Shown one piece after another: positions 20,984 to 30,744 of a stretch of DNA of 64,000 nucleotides (position 1 is its first letter; each line of letters opens with the position of its first letter). The notes beneath the pieces are model-generated. The model was not told the origin of the DNA and did not search any database. It saw only the letters and a program-made list of their open reading frames with translations. Made by a program: the position numbers and the translations under genes. Origin of the DNA: Thermoanaerobacterium xylanolyticum LX-11. Its GTDB lineage: Bacteria > Bacillota > Thermoanaerobacteria > Thermoanaerobacterales > Thermoanaerobacteraceae. Location of the stretch: contig NC_015555.1 of the NCBI RefSeq assembly GCF_000189775.2, positions 755,001 to 819,000 of the forward strand, written 5' to 3'.

Positions 20984-22413
20984 TGAATTACGAAGCGGTT
21001 ATAGGACTTGAAGTACATGCAGAGCTTCTTACGAAGACGAAGATATTTTGCAACTGTACTACTGAATTTGGGGGTGAACCTAATACACATGTATGTCCAG
21101 TATGCTTAGGGTTACCAGGTACGCTGCCTGTTTTGAATAAAAAAGTTGTAGAGTATGCTGTGAAGGCTGGACTTGCGCTAAATTGTGAAATATCTAAATT
21201 TAGCAAAATGGATAGAAAAAATTATTTTTACCCAGATTTGCCTAAGGCATACCAGATATCTCAGTACGACCTTCCGCTTTGCAAGAATGGATACGTAGAA
21301 ATTGAGACATCTGATGGTGTAAAAAAGAAAATAGGGCTTACGAGGATACACATAGAAGAAGATGCTGGAAAGTTAATGCATGAAAACGTAGATGGATCAT
21401 TAGTAGATTACAACAGGACAGGTGTGCCGCTTATTGAGATAGTATCTGAACCAGATATGAGGACACCTGAGGAAGCTTACCTGTACTTGACAAAACTAAA
21501 AAGCGTCCTTGAGTACTCAGAAGTATCTGACTGTAAAATGCAGGAGGGATCTTTAAGAGTTGATACAAACGTATCAGTAAGGCCTGTCGGCAGCAAAGAA
21601 TTTGGGACAAAAATAGAGCTTAAAAACTTAAATTCATTTAAAGCTGTTCAGAAGGCATTGGAATACGAGATAAAAAGACAGATAAGACTTATAGAAGACG
21701 GAGAGATGATAGTGCAGGAAACTCGCCGGTGGAACGAGCAAAAAGGCATTACTGAGTCAATGCGCTCTAAAGAGGAAGCACATGATTATAGGTATTTCCC
21801 AGATCCAGACCTTGTGCCAATAATAGTGTCTGATGAATGGAAAGAGGAAATAAGAAAATCACTTCCTGAAATGCCTGAGCATAAAAAGGAAAGATTTATC
21901 ACACAATACGGGATTCCGGAATATGATGCATCTGTAATTACTTCATCAAAACCATTGGCAGATTTTTTTGAGAAGTGCGTTTTGGAGTATTCCTCAGCCA
22001 AAACAGTAAGTAATTGGATAATGGGCGAAATGATGAGGCTTTTAAAGGAGACGGGAAAAGAAGTTGAAGAAGTTTTGATTAAACCACATCAGATGGCCTC
22101 GCTTTTAAATCTTATAGATAATGGTACTATTACGGGCTCTATTGCTAAAACCGTTTTTGAGGAAATGTTTGCAACAGGTAAAAATCCCGAAGAAATCGTA
22201 GAGGAGAAGGGATTAAAACAGCTTAGCAATGAAGATGAGATTAGGGAGATTGCATTAAAAGTCATTGAGGACAATCCAAAATCTGTTGAAGATTATAAAA
22301 ATGGCAAGGATAAGGCAATAGGTTTCTTAGTAGGACAAATAATGAAGGCGACAAAAGGAAAGGCAAATCCGCAATTGGCAAATAAAATTTTATTAGAAGA
22401 GCTCTCAAAATAA
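20980..22413 (+). CDS. gatB: GatB, amidotransferase subunit B
   Basis: 477-aa subunit that activates Glu on mischarged tRNA and transfers ammonia. [13 protein letters not shown] and [18 protein letters not shown] are family signatures, and the C-terminal YqeY-like tail (about 330-477) binds tRNA. The start overlaps the gatA stop (ATGA). A terminator follows. Confidence 0.97.
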   Translation: MMNYEAVIGLEVHAELLTKTKIFCNCTTEFGGEPNTHVCPVCLGLPGTLPVLNKKVVEYAVKAGLALNCEISKFSKMDRKNYFYPDLPKAYQISQYDLPLCKNGYVEIETSDGVKKKIGLTRIHIEEDAGKLMHENVDGSLVDYNRTGVPLIEIVSEPDMRTPEEAYLYLTKLKSVLEYSEVSDCKMQEGSLRVDTNVSVRPVGSKEFGTKIELKNLNSFKAVQKALEYEIKRQIRLIEDGEMIVQETRRWNEQKGITESMRSKEEAHDYRYFPDPDLVPIIVSDEWKEEIRKSLPEMPEHKKERFITQYGIPEYDASVITSSKPLADFFEKCVLEYSSAKTVSNWIMGEMMRLLKETGKEVEEVLIKPHQMASLLNLIDNGTITGSIAKTVFEEMFATGKNPEEIVEEKGLKQLSNEDEIREIALKVIEDNPKSVEDYKNGKDKAIGFLVGQIMKATKGKANPQLANKILLEELSK

Positions 22414-22434
22414 ATATTATTATTTTTAAAATTT

Positions 22435-22468
22435 AAGCATACACTATTAATAACAGTGTATGCTTTTT
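22435..22468 (+). terminator. Intrinsic terminator of gatCAB
   Basis: AAGCATACACT and AGTGTATGCTT form an 11-bp perfect stem followed by TTTTT. Confidence 0.9.
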
Positions 22469-22553
22469 AAATTTAATATTATTTCAGAATATACTAAAAA
22501 ATACAAGATAGTAGTATTATATAAACAATTTTCACTGAATTTTTAATATATAC

Positions 22554-22582
22554 TTGTTTAGCAAAACATCTAATGATATAAT
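22554..22582 (+). promoter_or_regulatory. Promoter for first oppA, with a 270-base leader
   Basis: TTGTTT (22554-22559), 17-base spacer, TATAAT (22577-22582). The leader to 22849 has no gene, but carries ATAGCTGGGGG at 22768-22778 and two more G-rich stretches, shared in part with the second oppA leader. Confidence 0.6.
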
Positions 22583-22849
22583 AAATAAAAATCATCATAA
22601 ATTGTTTCAAAATTATGAACAGTAAATTTATCTTAATGCCGCATGCATAGTATATTGTGAGTAAAATATTTTTATTTGCGATATGTCCTGATTTTCAATT
22701 AAGTTGTGCCTATATTAAAATATTAAAATTTTGATGTAGTCAAGAAGTACTTTAAAATAAATCTTACATAGCTGGGGGTGAGAGATGAGGACTTATTTTT
22801 GGGGGGAGTAAAATCAAAAATATTATATTTTGATGGGAGGAAATTTTTG

Positions 22850-24532
22850 ATGAAGAGAAAAAATTGGTTAGCATTATTGTTGACGTTGGTATTAGCACTT
22901 TCTGCACTATTGGCAGGGTGTTCAGCAAATAGTAACAGCAGTTCACAAAGCAAAAACAATAGTAGCTCAGGTACTCAAACTGCAAAGGCAGATGAACAGG
23001 TTTTGACTTTAAATTTAAGGGCTGATCCGCCGAACTTAAATCCATTCACAACGACAGATGTTGCGTCATTTGATGTATTGAATGATGTTCTTGAAGGATT
23101 GACAAGGTATGACAAGAATGGCCAGCTTAAACCAGGCTCTGGGCTTGCAAAAAGTTGGGACATATCAAGCGATGGTCTCACTTATACATTCCACTTGAAA
23201 GATGGGATAAAGTGGAGCGATGGAAACCCGATAACAGCTTATGACTTTGAATACTCATGGAAGAAAGTATTAGATCCTAAGACAGCATCACAATACGCAT
23301 ATCAATTTTATTACATTCAAGGTGCTGAGGAGTACAATTCAGGCAAAGGCAGTGCTGACCAAGTAGGAATAAAGGCTCTTGACGACAAGACGTTGCAAGT
23401 CAAGTTAAAAGCACCTGCGCCACAATTCTTAGGTCTTACTGCATTTGGAACGTATTTGCCACAGGAGAAGTCTTTCGTAGAAAAAGTAGGAGTTGATAAA
23501 TTAGGTTCAAGTCCAGATACATTAGTTTACAGTGGTCCATTTGTATTAAAGCAGTGGAATCACGATCAAAATCTCGTTTTAGAGAAAAACCCTGATTACT
23601 GGGATAAAGACAGTGTGAAGTTACAGAAAGTCACATTATTGATAATAAAAGATGCAAATACACAGGCTCAGAACTACGACAATGGTACGCTTGATCAGAT
23701 GAGGGTTCCAAGCGATCTGATGGATAAGTATAAGAATACAAAAGAATTTTCAATAAAGCCTGTAGCTACCAACTGGTATATACAGTTTAACGATAAGAAA
23801 GGCGTATTTAAAAACGTAAATATTAGAAAAGCATTTACATTAGCTATAGACAGAAAGGCATTTACAGAGCAGGTTTTGAAGGATGGCTCTATACCAGCAG
23901 AATCAATAGTGCCGCCAGGAGTTCCTGGATATAACGGCGAGGATTTTTCAAAGCAAGACGGTTCACCATTCTTTAAAGATAATGATGTGCAGGCTGCAAA
24001 AGATTATCTGAAGAAAGGGCTTGAAGAATTAGGCTTAAAAGAATTGCCTACAATTACATTTACAGCAGATGATACAAGTGCGGCTAAAAAGGATGCTGAA
24101 GCATTGCAGCAAATGTGGAACCAGAATCTTGGCGTAAATGTGCAGATAAAGAATGAGGCATTTAAGATAAGAATAGACGACATGAATAAAGGAAATTACG
24201 ATATGGTATTAGCTGGATGGGGTGCAGACTACAATGACCCAATGACATTCCTTGATATGTGGGAGACAAACAATGGCAACAATACTGCTTTTTACAGCAA
24301 TCCAGAATACGACAAGTTAATTGATGATGCAAAGTCAACGCCAGATTTGAAGAAGAGAAACGACGATATGATACAGGCAGAGAAAATTGCCATGAACGAT
24401 ATGGCTATAGGTCCGCTTTACTTCCAAGCTTACGCATTAGCTACAAAGAGCTATGTTAAGGATTTGGTTGTTCCAACATTCGGAACAGAGTGGGAACTTA
24501 AGTGGACATATATAGAAGGAAAAAATCAATAA
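22850..24532 (+). CDS. oppA: OppA-type peptide-binding lipoprotein (first copy)
   Basis: Extracellular substrate-binding lipoprotein of an oligopeptide ABC importer (SBP family 5), 560 aa. It has a lipoprotein signal peptide with Cys24 in LLAGCS, a Ser/Asn linker, and the family motif DGLTYTFHLKDGIKWSDGNPITAYDF. The ATG at 22850 follows GGGAGGAA and starts the signal peptide directly; an in-frame ATG at 22778, also with a G-rich ribosome site, would put 24 residues before it. It has its own terminator, then a second oppA. The two proteins are closely similar throughout, so one arose by duplication. Confidence 0.94.
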   Translation: MKRKNWLALLLTLVLALSALLAGCSANSNSSSQSKNNSSSGTQTAKADEQVLTLNLRADPPNLNPFTTTDVASFDVLNDVLEGLTRYDKNGQLKPGSGLAKSWDISSDGLTYTFHLKDGIKWSDGNPITAYDFEYSWKKVLDPKTASQYAYQFYYIQGAEEYNSGKGSADQVGIKALDDKTLQVKLKAPAPQFLGLTAFGTYLPQEKSFVEKVGVDKLGSSPDTLVYSGPFVLKQWNHDQNLVLEKNPDYWDKDSVKLQKVTLLIIKDANTQAQNYDNGTLDQMRVPSDLMDKYKNTKEFSIKPVATNWYIQFNDKKGVFKNVNIRKAFTLAIDRKAFTEQVLKDGSIPAESIVPPGVPGYNGEDFSKQDGSPFFKDNDVQAAKDYLKKGLEELGLKELPTITFTADDTSAAKKDAEALQQMWNQNLGVNVQIKNEAFKIRIDDMNKGNYDMVLAGWGADYNDPMTFLDMWETNNGNNTAFYSNPEYDKLIDDAKSTPDLKKRNDDMIQAEKIAMNDMAIGPLYFQAYALATKSYVKDLVVPTFGTEWELKWTYIEGKNQ

Positions 24533-24551
24533 TAATTCATCAATGAGGATG

Positions 24552-24575
24552 AACCGGGGTCGCTCCCCGGTTTTT
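24552..24575 (+). terminator. Intrinsic terminator after first oppA
   Basis: AACCGGGG and CCCCGGTT form the stem, followed by TTTTT. Confidence 0.93.
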
Positions 24576-24651
24576 GCATGTTTGCAAATTTTCGTGCAAT
24601 TCAACAAGGATTTTAATTGACTCTAAAAAATTGCCGAAATACTTTAAAATA

Positions 24652-24680
24652 TTGAGATTGATTGTCAATGGTGCTATACT
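24652..24680 (+). promoter_or_regulatory. Promoter for second oppA and oppBCDF
   Basis: TTGAGA (24652-24657), 17-base spacer, TATACT (24675-24680). The leader of about 280 bases before oppA has two GGGGGG runs at about 24883 and 24909-24914, unusual in this AT-rich sequence. Confidence 0.55.
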
Positions 24681-24963
24681 TAAAAAGTGTTTAGTTTATA
24701 AATAACAATATTTTTATGAAATTTTTGTGGCAGAATTTTTCGCAGTTTAAAATAAGTAAAATATAGTGTCTCTCTGCAAGTGTAAAGGGTAAAAATTTGT
24801 TATTGATTAATAAATCTAAATGTAATAAAATTTATGTATATAAAAAATTCAATTATCATATAAATCAAAAAATATGAATAATGGGGGGTGTGCTTTTTAA
24901 GTATAGCTGGGGGGCGAATACTGTTATTTTCATTTTTTATTTTTATTAACTTTAGGAGGAGAA

Positions 24964-26607
24964 ATGATGAAAGGACAGAAGAAGATAGTCATAATGGGTT
25001 TTGTTTTATTGATGGCGCTGAGTGTAGTTGTTACAGGTTGTGGGGGGAGTGCTACAAACAGTGCATCAAATGGCGGTAATGATAAGCAAGTGTTAAACCT
25101 AAATCTGGTACAAGAGCCACCTACGCTTGATCCGCAAAAAGCGACTGATGTGGTTTCTATTGATATATTGACAGAAGTATTAGATGGATTGACAAGATAT
25201 GACAAAAATGGCAAGATAGAACCTGGTTCAGGTCTTGCGAAAAGTTGGGATATTTCAAAAGATGGACTTACCTATACATTTCATTTAAGGGATGCTAAGT
25301 GGAGCGATGGCAATCCCATAACAGCACAGGATTTTGAATACGCTTGGAAAAGAGCCCTTGATCCTAAAACAGCATCGCAGTACGCGTACCAGCTATTTTA
25401 TATAAAAGGTGCAGAAGAGTACAATGCTGGCAAGGGTACTGCTGATCAAGTTGCTGTTAAAGCATTGGATGATAAAACGCTGCAGGTTACACTAAAAGCA
25501 CCTACTCCACAATTTTTAGGACTCACTTCATTCGTAACATATCTACCACTTGAAAAATCAGTTTATGAAAAATATGGTGATAAGATTGGTACAGATCCTG
25601 ATAAATTAGTGTACAGTGGTCCATTTGTCATTAGCCAATGGAACCATGAGCAAAGCATAACCTTAAAAAAGAACAAGGATTACTGGGATAGCAGCAGCGT
25701 TAAATTGCAGACAGTTAACTTTACTATGATAAAAGACAATAACACACTTGTTCAAAACTATGATAGCGGTACGCTTGATTCTATATTTGTGCCTGGTGAT
25801 TACATCGATAAGTACAAAAGCTCAAGTGAGTACAGCGATAAAGCCCTTGCCACTAACTGGTATATACAATTTAACACGAAAAATCCAGTGTTTAAAAATG
25901 CAGATATAAGAAAGGCGTTTACACTGGCTATTGACAGAAAATCTTTTGTTGAACAGGTGACAAAAGATGGTTCTATTCCTGCCGAAGCTGTTGTGCCGCC
26001 AGGCATACCAGGTTATAATGGTGATTTTAGAAAAGAAGCAGGAGAAGCTTATTTTAAGGACAACGATGTGTTACAAGCAAAAGAGCTGCTTAAGAAAGGG
26101 ATGTCAGAGCTTGGCATAAGTAAGCTTCCTACAATAACACTGCTGGGGGATGATACAGACAATGCAAAGAAGTATGATCAAGCACTTCAGCAGATGTGGA
26201 GCCAAAACTTGGGCGTAAATGTTCAAATTCAGAACGTAGCATTTAAAGTGAGAATTGACATGATGGACAAAGGAAACTATGACATGGTATTTGCTGGCTG
26301 GGGTGCTGACTACAATGATCCACTTACATTCCTTGATATGTGGGAAACAAACAATGGAAATAATACAGCATTTTATAGCAATCCCCAATATGATAAACTT
26401 ATAGATGAAGCAAAAGTAAATGGAGATTTGAAGGCGAGAAACGATGAGCTTATACAAGCAGAGAAGATTTTAATGGATGATATGCCAATAGGACCTGTAT
26501 ATTTCCAAGCAAGGCCATTCGTAGTAAAGCCTTATGTGAAAGATTTGTATTTCCATACATTCGGTTCTGATTGGGAATTTAAATGGGCTTATATTCAAAA
26601 CAATTAA
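24964..26607 (+). CDS. oppA: OppA-type peptide-binding lipoprotein (second copy)
   Basis: Second SBP family 5 lipoprotein, about 547 aa. The signal peptide has a lipobox VVTGC with the acylated Cys at 26, and DGLTYTFHLRDAKWSDGNPI matches the first copy with one residue missing. The C-terminal third (AGWGADYNDPLTFLDMW, TNNGNNTAFYSNP) is almost the same in both. Two adjacent ATGs follow AGGAGGA; the second (24967) has the better spacing. Downstream is a strong stem without T-run, then oppB, so this copy is the one cotranscribed with the permease genes. Confidence 0.94.
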   Translation: MMKGQKKIVIMGFVLLMALSVVVTGCGGSATNSASNGGNDKQVLNLNLVQEPPTLDPQKATDVVSIDILTEVLDGLTRYDKNGKIEPGSGLAKSWDISKDGLTYTFHLRDAKWSDGNPITAQDFEYAWKRALDPKTASQYAYQLFYIKGAEEYNAGKGTADQVAVKALDDKTLQVTLKAPTPQFLGLTSFVTYLPLEKSVYEKYGDKIGTDPDKLVYSGPFVISQWNHEQSITLKKNKDYWDSSSVKLQTVNFTMIKDNNTLVQNYDSGTLDSIFVPGDYIDKYKSSSEYSDKALATNWYIQFNTKNPVFKNADIRKAFTLAIDRKSFVEQVTKDGSIPAEAVVPPGIPGYNGDFRKEAGEAYFKDNDVLQAKELLKKGMSELGISKLPTITLLGDDTDNAKKYDQALQQMWSQNLGVNVQIQNVAFKVRIDMMDKGNYDMVFAGWGADYNDPLTFLDMWETNNGNNTAFYSNPQYDKLIDEAKVNGDLKARNDELIQAEKILMDDMPIGPVYFQARPFVVKPYVKDLYFHTFGSDWEFKWAYIQNN

Positions 26608-26616
26608 AATTTAAGA

Positions 26617-26652
26617 TTTATGGTATATATGTATCATCATATATACCATAAA
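26617..26652 (+). promoter_or_regulatory. Intercistronic hairpin between oppA and oppB
   Basis: A 15-bp perfect stem (TTTATGGTATATATG with CATATATACCATAAA) over a six-base loop, with no T-run after it. Such a stem often protects the 3' end of the upstream message, giving more binding protein than permease. Confidence 0.7.
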
Positions 26653-26677
26653 CGAATATTTATAGGAGGTGTTTTGG

Positions 26678-27607
26678 TTGCTAAATTATTCGATTAAAAG
26701 GTTTGTGTACATGCTTATTACAATATGGGTAATCATAACATTGACATTTTTCTTGATGCACATGATACCTGGCGATCCTTTTACGAGTGAAAAAAAGGTT
26801 CCGCCACAAATAAGGCAAAATATGTTGGCAAAATATCATCTTGATAAGCCCCTCATTGTCCAGTATGGGTATTATTTAGATAATCTAATGCATGGCGATT
26901 TAGGAATTTCCCTCAAATACTTAAACAGAACAGTTGATGATATAATTAAGCAATCTGCTCCAGCTTCATTCCAGCTTGGTGTGCAATCAATTTTCCTCGG
27001 TGTTGTCTTCGGATTATTCTTTGGAATTGTTGCAGCATTAAAGCGTGGAGGTGGATGGGATTATTTTTCGATGTTTTTAGCCATTATAGGTATTTCTGTT
27101 CCAAACTTTATAATAGCGACCCTATTGCAGCTTCTTTTGGCATCAAAGCTAAAGCTGCTTCCTGTGTCAGGATGGGGTTCATTTAAATACACTATATTGC
27201 CATCCATTGCTTTGTCATTCGCTACACTGTCTATAATTTCTCGTATGATGAGAACAAGCATGTTAGACGTCATTGGGCAGGATTATATAAAGACGGCAAA
27301 AGCGAAAGGACTTTCACAGTTGCAGATAATATGGAAGCATATGGTTAGAAATGCCATTATGCCTGTTGTAACAGTATTAGGTCCATTATTTGCTGGAATA
27401 GTCACCGGCACGTTTGTCATCGAACAGATTTTTAGCATACCGGGTCTTGGAAAGTTTTTTGTGCAAAGCATATACGATGAAGATTATTCCATGATATTGG
27501 GTACAACCATATTTTATAGCATCATATTGGTGGTTATGATGTTTATAGTAGATATTGCTTATGGACTTATAGATCCAAGAGTAAGACTGGCAAAGGGAGG
27601 AAAGTAA
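26678..27607 (+). CDS. oppB: OppB-type peptide ABC permease
   Basis: 309-aa inner-membrane permease with six hydrophobic segments and the coupling loop motif KTAKAKGLSQLQIIWKHMVRNA. A TTG start at 26678 fits the AGGAGGT site eight bases upstream; the GTG at 26669 overlaps that site. The N-terminus LNYSIKRFVYMLITIWVIITLTF is typical. It pairs with OppC. Confidence 0.93.
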   Translation: MLNYSIKRFVYMLITIWVIITLTFFLMHMIPGDPFTSEKKVPPQIRQNMLAKYHLDKPLIVQYGYYLDNLMHGDLGISLKYLNRTVDDIIKQSAPASFQLGVQSIFLGVVFGLFFGIVAALKRGGGWDYFSMFLAIIGISVPNFIIATLLQLLLASKLKLLPVSGWGSFKYTILPSIALSFATLSIISRMMRTSMLDVIGQDYIKTAKAKGLSQLQIIWKHMVRNAIMPVVTVLGPLFAGIVTGTFVIEQIFSIPGLGKFFVQSIYDEDYSMILGTTIFYSIILVVMMFIVDIAYGLIDPRVRLAKGGK

Positions 27608-27608
27608 A

Positions 27609-28526
27609 ATGGTGGATATAAGTAAAGATAAATTTGAGATAGTTGGAGCAAATGCTTCTGAAAGCCAGTCGATTGTAAGACCAAGCATTAGTTACTGGCA
27701 AGATGCGTGGAGAAGGCTTAAAAAGAACAAGGTTGCTATGGCATCTTTGGTTTTCTTAATACTTCTTGTTATAATGTCGATAATAGGTCCTCACTTAAGG
27801 CCTTTTGACTACGCACATCAGGATTTGTTTAATACAAACAAGCCATTTTCAAAAGTTCACTGGTTCGGAACAGACTACCTTGGAAGGGATCTTTTTGTAA
27901 GAGTTTGGATGGGTGCAAGGGTATCATTGTTTATCGGTGTTACAATTGCATTGTTGGATGCAGTAATTGGTGTTACGTATGGTGGTATAGCTGGTTATTT
28001 TGGTGGGCAAGTAGATAATATCATGATGCGTATAGTTGATATACTTTATGGCATACCTTACTTAATACTTGTAATCCTTTTGATGGTTGTCATGGGTCAA
28101 GGCTTATGGACGATCATCACTGCAATGGTTATGACAGGTTGGGTAGGTATGGCCAGAATAGTTAGAGGTCAAGTGCTGCAGCTTAAAGAGCAGGAGTTTG
28201 TCTTAGCTGCTAAGACGCTTGGAGCGAGTCCAGGAAGGATAATATTGAGACATTTGATACCAAATGCATTAGGTCCAATAATAGTATCAATGACATTCGA
28301 TGTTCCTAATGCAATATTTGCAGAAGCATTTTTAAGTTACATCGGTCTTGGTATAAGGCCACCTCTGGCAAGCTGGGGTACGCTTGCGAATGACGCTACA
28401 CAAGTTTTGCTAATGTATCCAATGCAGCTTTTCATACCAGGCTTCTTTATAAGCATAACAATGCTGGCATTTAACATGCTTGGTGATGGCTTGAGAGATG
28501 CATTAGATCCAAGGCTTCGCCGTTAA
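27609..28526 (+). CDS. oppC: OppC-type peptide ABC permease
   Basis: 305-aa permease with an N-terminal OppC_N segment (YWQDAWRRLKKNKVAMASLVFL) and a core with the coupling motif LAAKTLGASPGRIILRHLIPNA. It starts one base after the oppB stop, with GGGAGGAAAG before the ATG. Confidence 0.95.
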   Translation: MVDISKDKFEIVGANASESQSIVRPSISYWQDAWRRLKKNKVAMASLVFLILLVIMSIIGPHLRPFDYAHQDLFNTNKPFSKVHWFGTDYLGRDLFVRVWMGARVSLFIGVTIALLDAVIGVTYGGIAGYFGGQVDNIMMRIVDILYGIPYLILVILLMVVMGQGLWTIITAMVMTGWVGMARIVRGQVLQLKEQEFVLAAKTLGASPGRIILRHLIPNALGPIIVSMTFDVPNAIFAEAFLSYIGLGIRPPLASWGTLANDATQVLLMYPMQLFIPGFFISITMLAFNMLGDGLRDALDPRLRR

Positions 28527-28540
28527 AGGAGGTAAGTATT

Positions 28541-29575
28541 TTGGAAGATAGAGAAGTATTGTTGGATGTACAAAATTTGGAATATTCATTTGACACGTAT
28601 GCAGGCGAAGTAAAGGCAGTAAGGGATGTCAGCTTTCAAGTTATGAAAGGTGAATCGTTAGCCATAGTTGGAGAATCAGGATGCGGGAAATCAGTTACAA
28701 TGCAGGCTGTAATGAGGTTAAATCCTGAGCCTCCAGGAAGATTTAAAGCTGGAAGAATCATATTCGATGGAAAAGAGATCTCAAAATTTAGTGAAAGGCA
28801 AATGCAGGCAATAAGGGGTTCAGAAATTGGGATGATATTCCAAGATCCTATGACATCTTTAAACCCGACAATGACAATTGGAAAGCAAATTGCCGAAGTG
28901 ATTTTGAAGCATCAGAAGGTTACACGAGCTGAAGCGATGAAAAAAGCTAAGGAAATGTTGGACGTAGTAGGTATACCAAATGCTGAAAGGCGTATAAATC
29001 AGTATCCTCATGAATTTTCCGGTGGTATGAGGCAGAGAGCCATGATCGCTATTGCACTGGCATGTAGACCTAAGCTTCTCATTGCTGATGAGCCTACTAC
29101 TGCACTTGATGTTACAATACAAGCGCAAATTCTCGATTTGATGAAAGATCTGCAAAGAGAATTCAATACGTCTATAATCATGATTACGCACGATTTAGGC
29201 GTTGTTGCAGATATAGCAGAGAGAATCATAGTCATGTATGCAGGTAAAGTTATAGAGACAGGTACATCTGATGAGATATTTAAGCATCCACAGCATCCTT
29301 ATACATGGGGACTTTTAAAATCTGTTCCAAGACTTGATGCTCAGAATAAAGAGAAGCTTGTACCTATTATTGGAACGCCTCCTGATTTATTTGCGCCTCC
29401 TGTAGGATGTCCATTCGCTGCAAGGTGCAATTATGCCATGAAGATTTGCTATGAGGCCCAACCAGAGTATACAGATGAAACTGATACTCATAAAGTAGCA
29501 TGTTGGTTGAAGCATCCATATGCGCCGAAGGTTAAGAATCCTTTTGAAAAGGAGGCGTATGCTGGTGAAAGATAA
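28541..29575 (+). CDS. oppD: OppD-type peptide ABC ATPase
   Basis: 344-aa ATPase. Walker A GESGCGKS, signature FSGGMRQR, Walker B LLIADEPTTALD. The C-terminal oligopeptide-transporter extension has a spaced Cys set (CPFAARCNYAMKIC...C), as in OppD proteins thought to hold an Fe-S cluster. TTG start after AAAGGAGGT. It overlaps oppF by 17 bases. Confidence 0.95.
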   Translation: MEDREVLLDVQNLEYSFDTYAGEVKAVRDVSFQVMKGESLAIVGESGCGKSVTMQAVMRLNPEPPGRFKAGRIIFDGKEISKFSERQMQAIRGSEIGMIFQDPMTSLNPTMTIGKQIAEVILKHQKVTRAEAMKKAKEMLDVVGIPNAERRINQYPHEFSGGMRQRAMIAIALACRPKLLIADEPTTALDVTIQAQILDLMKDLQREFNTSIIMITHDLGVVADIAERIIVMYAGKVIETGTSDEIFKHPQHPYTWGLLKSVPRLDAQNKEKLVPIIGTPPDLFAPPVGCPFAARCNYAMKICYEAQPEYTDETDTHKVACWLKHPYAPKVKNPFEKEAYAGER

Positions 29576-30524
29576 TATAATACTTGAAGTTAAGAATTTG
29601 AAAAAATACTTTCACGTTAGCGGCGGTGTGTTAAAAGCTGTTGACGATGTGAGTTTTAGCATAAAAAAAGGTGAAACGTTGGGGCTTGTTGGCGAGTCAG
29701 GATGTGGAAAGTCTACTACAGGTAGGACTATAATTGGGCTTTATGAGGCTACAGGTGGTTCTGTGATATTTGACGATATACCTGTTCATAAAATGAACAA
29801 TGAAATAAGAAAGAAATTTGCAAGAAAAGCTCAGATGATTTTTCAGGATCCTTACGCATCGTTGAATCCTCGCATGACTGTTGGCGATATCATAGGAGAG
29901 GGAATAGACATTCATGGTTTGTACACTGGAAAAGAGAGGAGAGAAAGGATATACAACCTCCTTGAGACGGTAGGTTTAAACAAAGAACATGCTAATAGGT
30001 TTCCTCATGAATTTTCCGGTGGGCAGAGGCAGAGGATAGGCATAGCAAGGGCAATGGCAATTGAGCCAGAGTTTATAGTCTGCGATGAGCCTATATCAGC
30101 ATTGGATGTGTCTATACAAGCCCAGATTGTAAATTTGCTTATGAATTTACAAGAAGAAAAGGGATTGACATATCTCTTTATTGCTCATGATTTAAGCATG
30201 GTAAGGCATATAAGCGATAGAGTTGCAGTTATGTATTTAGGATCGATTGCAGAACTTACACAAAGTGGTGAACTGTATTCAAATCCATTGCATCCATATA
30301 CACAAGCGCTTCTTTCTGCTGTTCCAATACCTGATCCGGAAGTGGAGAGAAAGAGGGAGAGAATTATACTTGAAGGAGATGTGCCAAGCCCAATTAATCC
30401 TCCTTCAGGCTGTAAATTCAGAACAAGGTGTAAATATGCCATGGACATATGCAGCCAAGTCACGCCACAATTGAAAGAGGTTGGAAGTGGACACTTTGTT
30501 GCATGTCATCTTTTTGATAAATAA
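29559..30524 (+). CDS. oppF: OppF-type peptide ABC ATPase
   Basis: About 321-aa ATPase partner of OppD. Walker A GESGCGKS, signature FSGGQRQR, Walker B FIVCDEPISALD and a C-terminal Cys cluster (CKFRTRCKYAMDIC). I chose the ATG at 29559 after GGAGG; an earlier in-frame start within oppD gives an Arg-rich extension that is not family-like. Last gene of the operon. Confidence 0.94.
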   Translation: MLVKDNIILEVKNLKKYFHVSGGVLKAVDDVSFSIKKGETLGLVGESGCGKSTTGRTIIGLYEATGGSVIFDDIPVHKMNNEIRKKFARKAQMIFQDPYASLNPRMTVGDIIGEGIDIHGLYTGKERRERIYNLLETVGLNKEHANRFPHEFSGGQRQRIGIARAMAIEPEFIVCDEPISALDVSIQAQIVNLLMNLQEEKGLTYLFIAHDLSMVRHISDRVAVMYLGSIAELTQSGELYSNPLHPYTQALLSAVPIPDPEVERKRERIILEGDVPSPINPPSGCKFRTRCKYAMDICSQVTPQLKEVGSGHFVACHLFDK

Positions 30525-30548
30525 GGCACTCGTTTGAGTGCTTTATTT
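30523..30548 (+). terminator. Intrinsic terminator of opp operon
   Basis: AAGGCACTC-GTTT-GAGTGCTTT hairpin followed by ATTTC; it overlaps the oppF stop codon. Confidence 0.75.
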
Positions 30549-30663
30549 CTATGAAATTAATACAGTTATCATTTCCATATAGTAACTGGTGCAATTCACG
30601 AGAAGATTATCAATATTGAATTTAAATAATAACGTTCACCATCTTAATAAAATCTTAATATAT

Positions 30664-30692
30664 TTGTAACTTGTCTGTAATATATGTATAAT
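30664..30692 (+). promoter_or_regulatory. Promoter of the amidase gene
   Basis: TTGTAA (30664-30669), 17-base spacer, TATAAT (30687-30692), about 50 bases before the start codon. Confidence 0.6.
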
Positions 30693-30744
30693 AATATATA
30701 AATATGATGAAAAAAATGCCGATTTTATATGCAAAGGGGGGAAA

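Noticed and set aside
22778..22849. N-terminal extension of the first OppA from an upstream ATG with a G-rich site
   Set aside because: It would bury the lipoprotein signal peptide; the ATG at 22850 has a good site. It could still be a leader peptide, but nothing more supports this.
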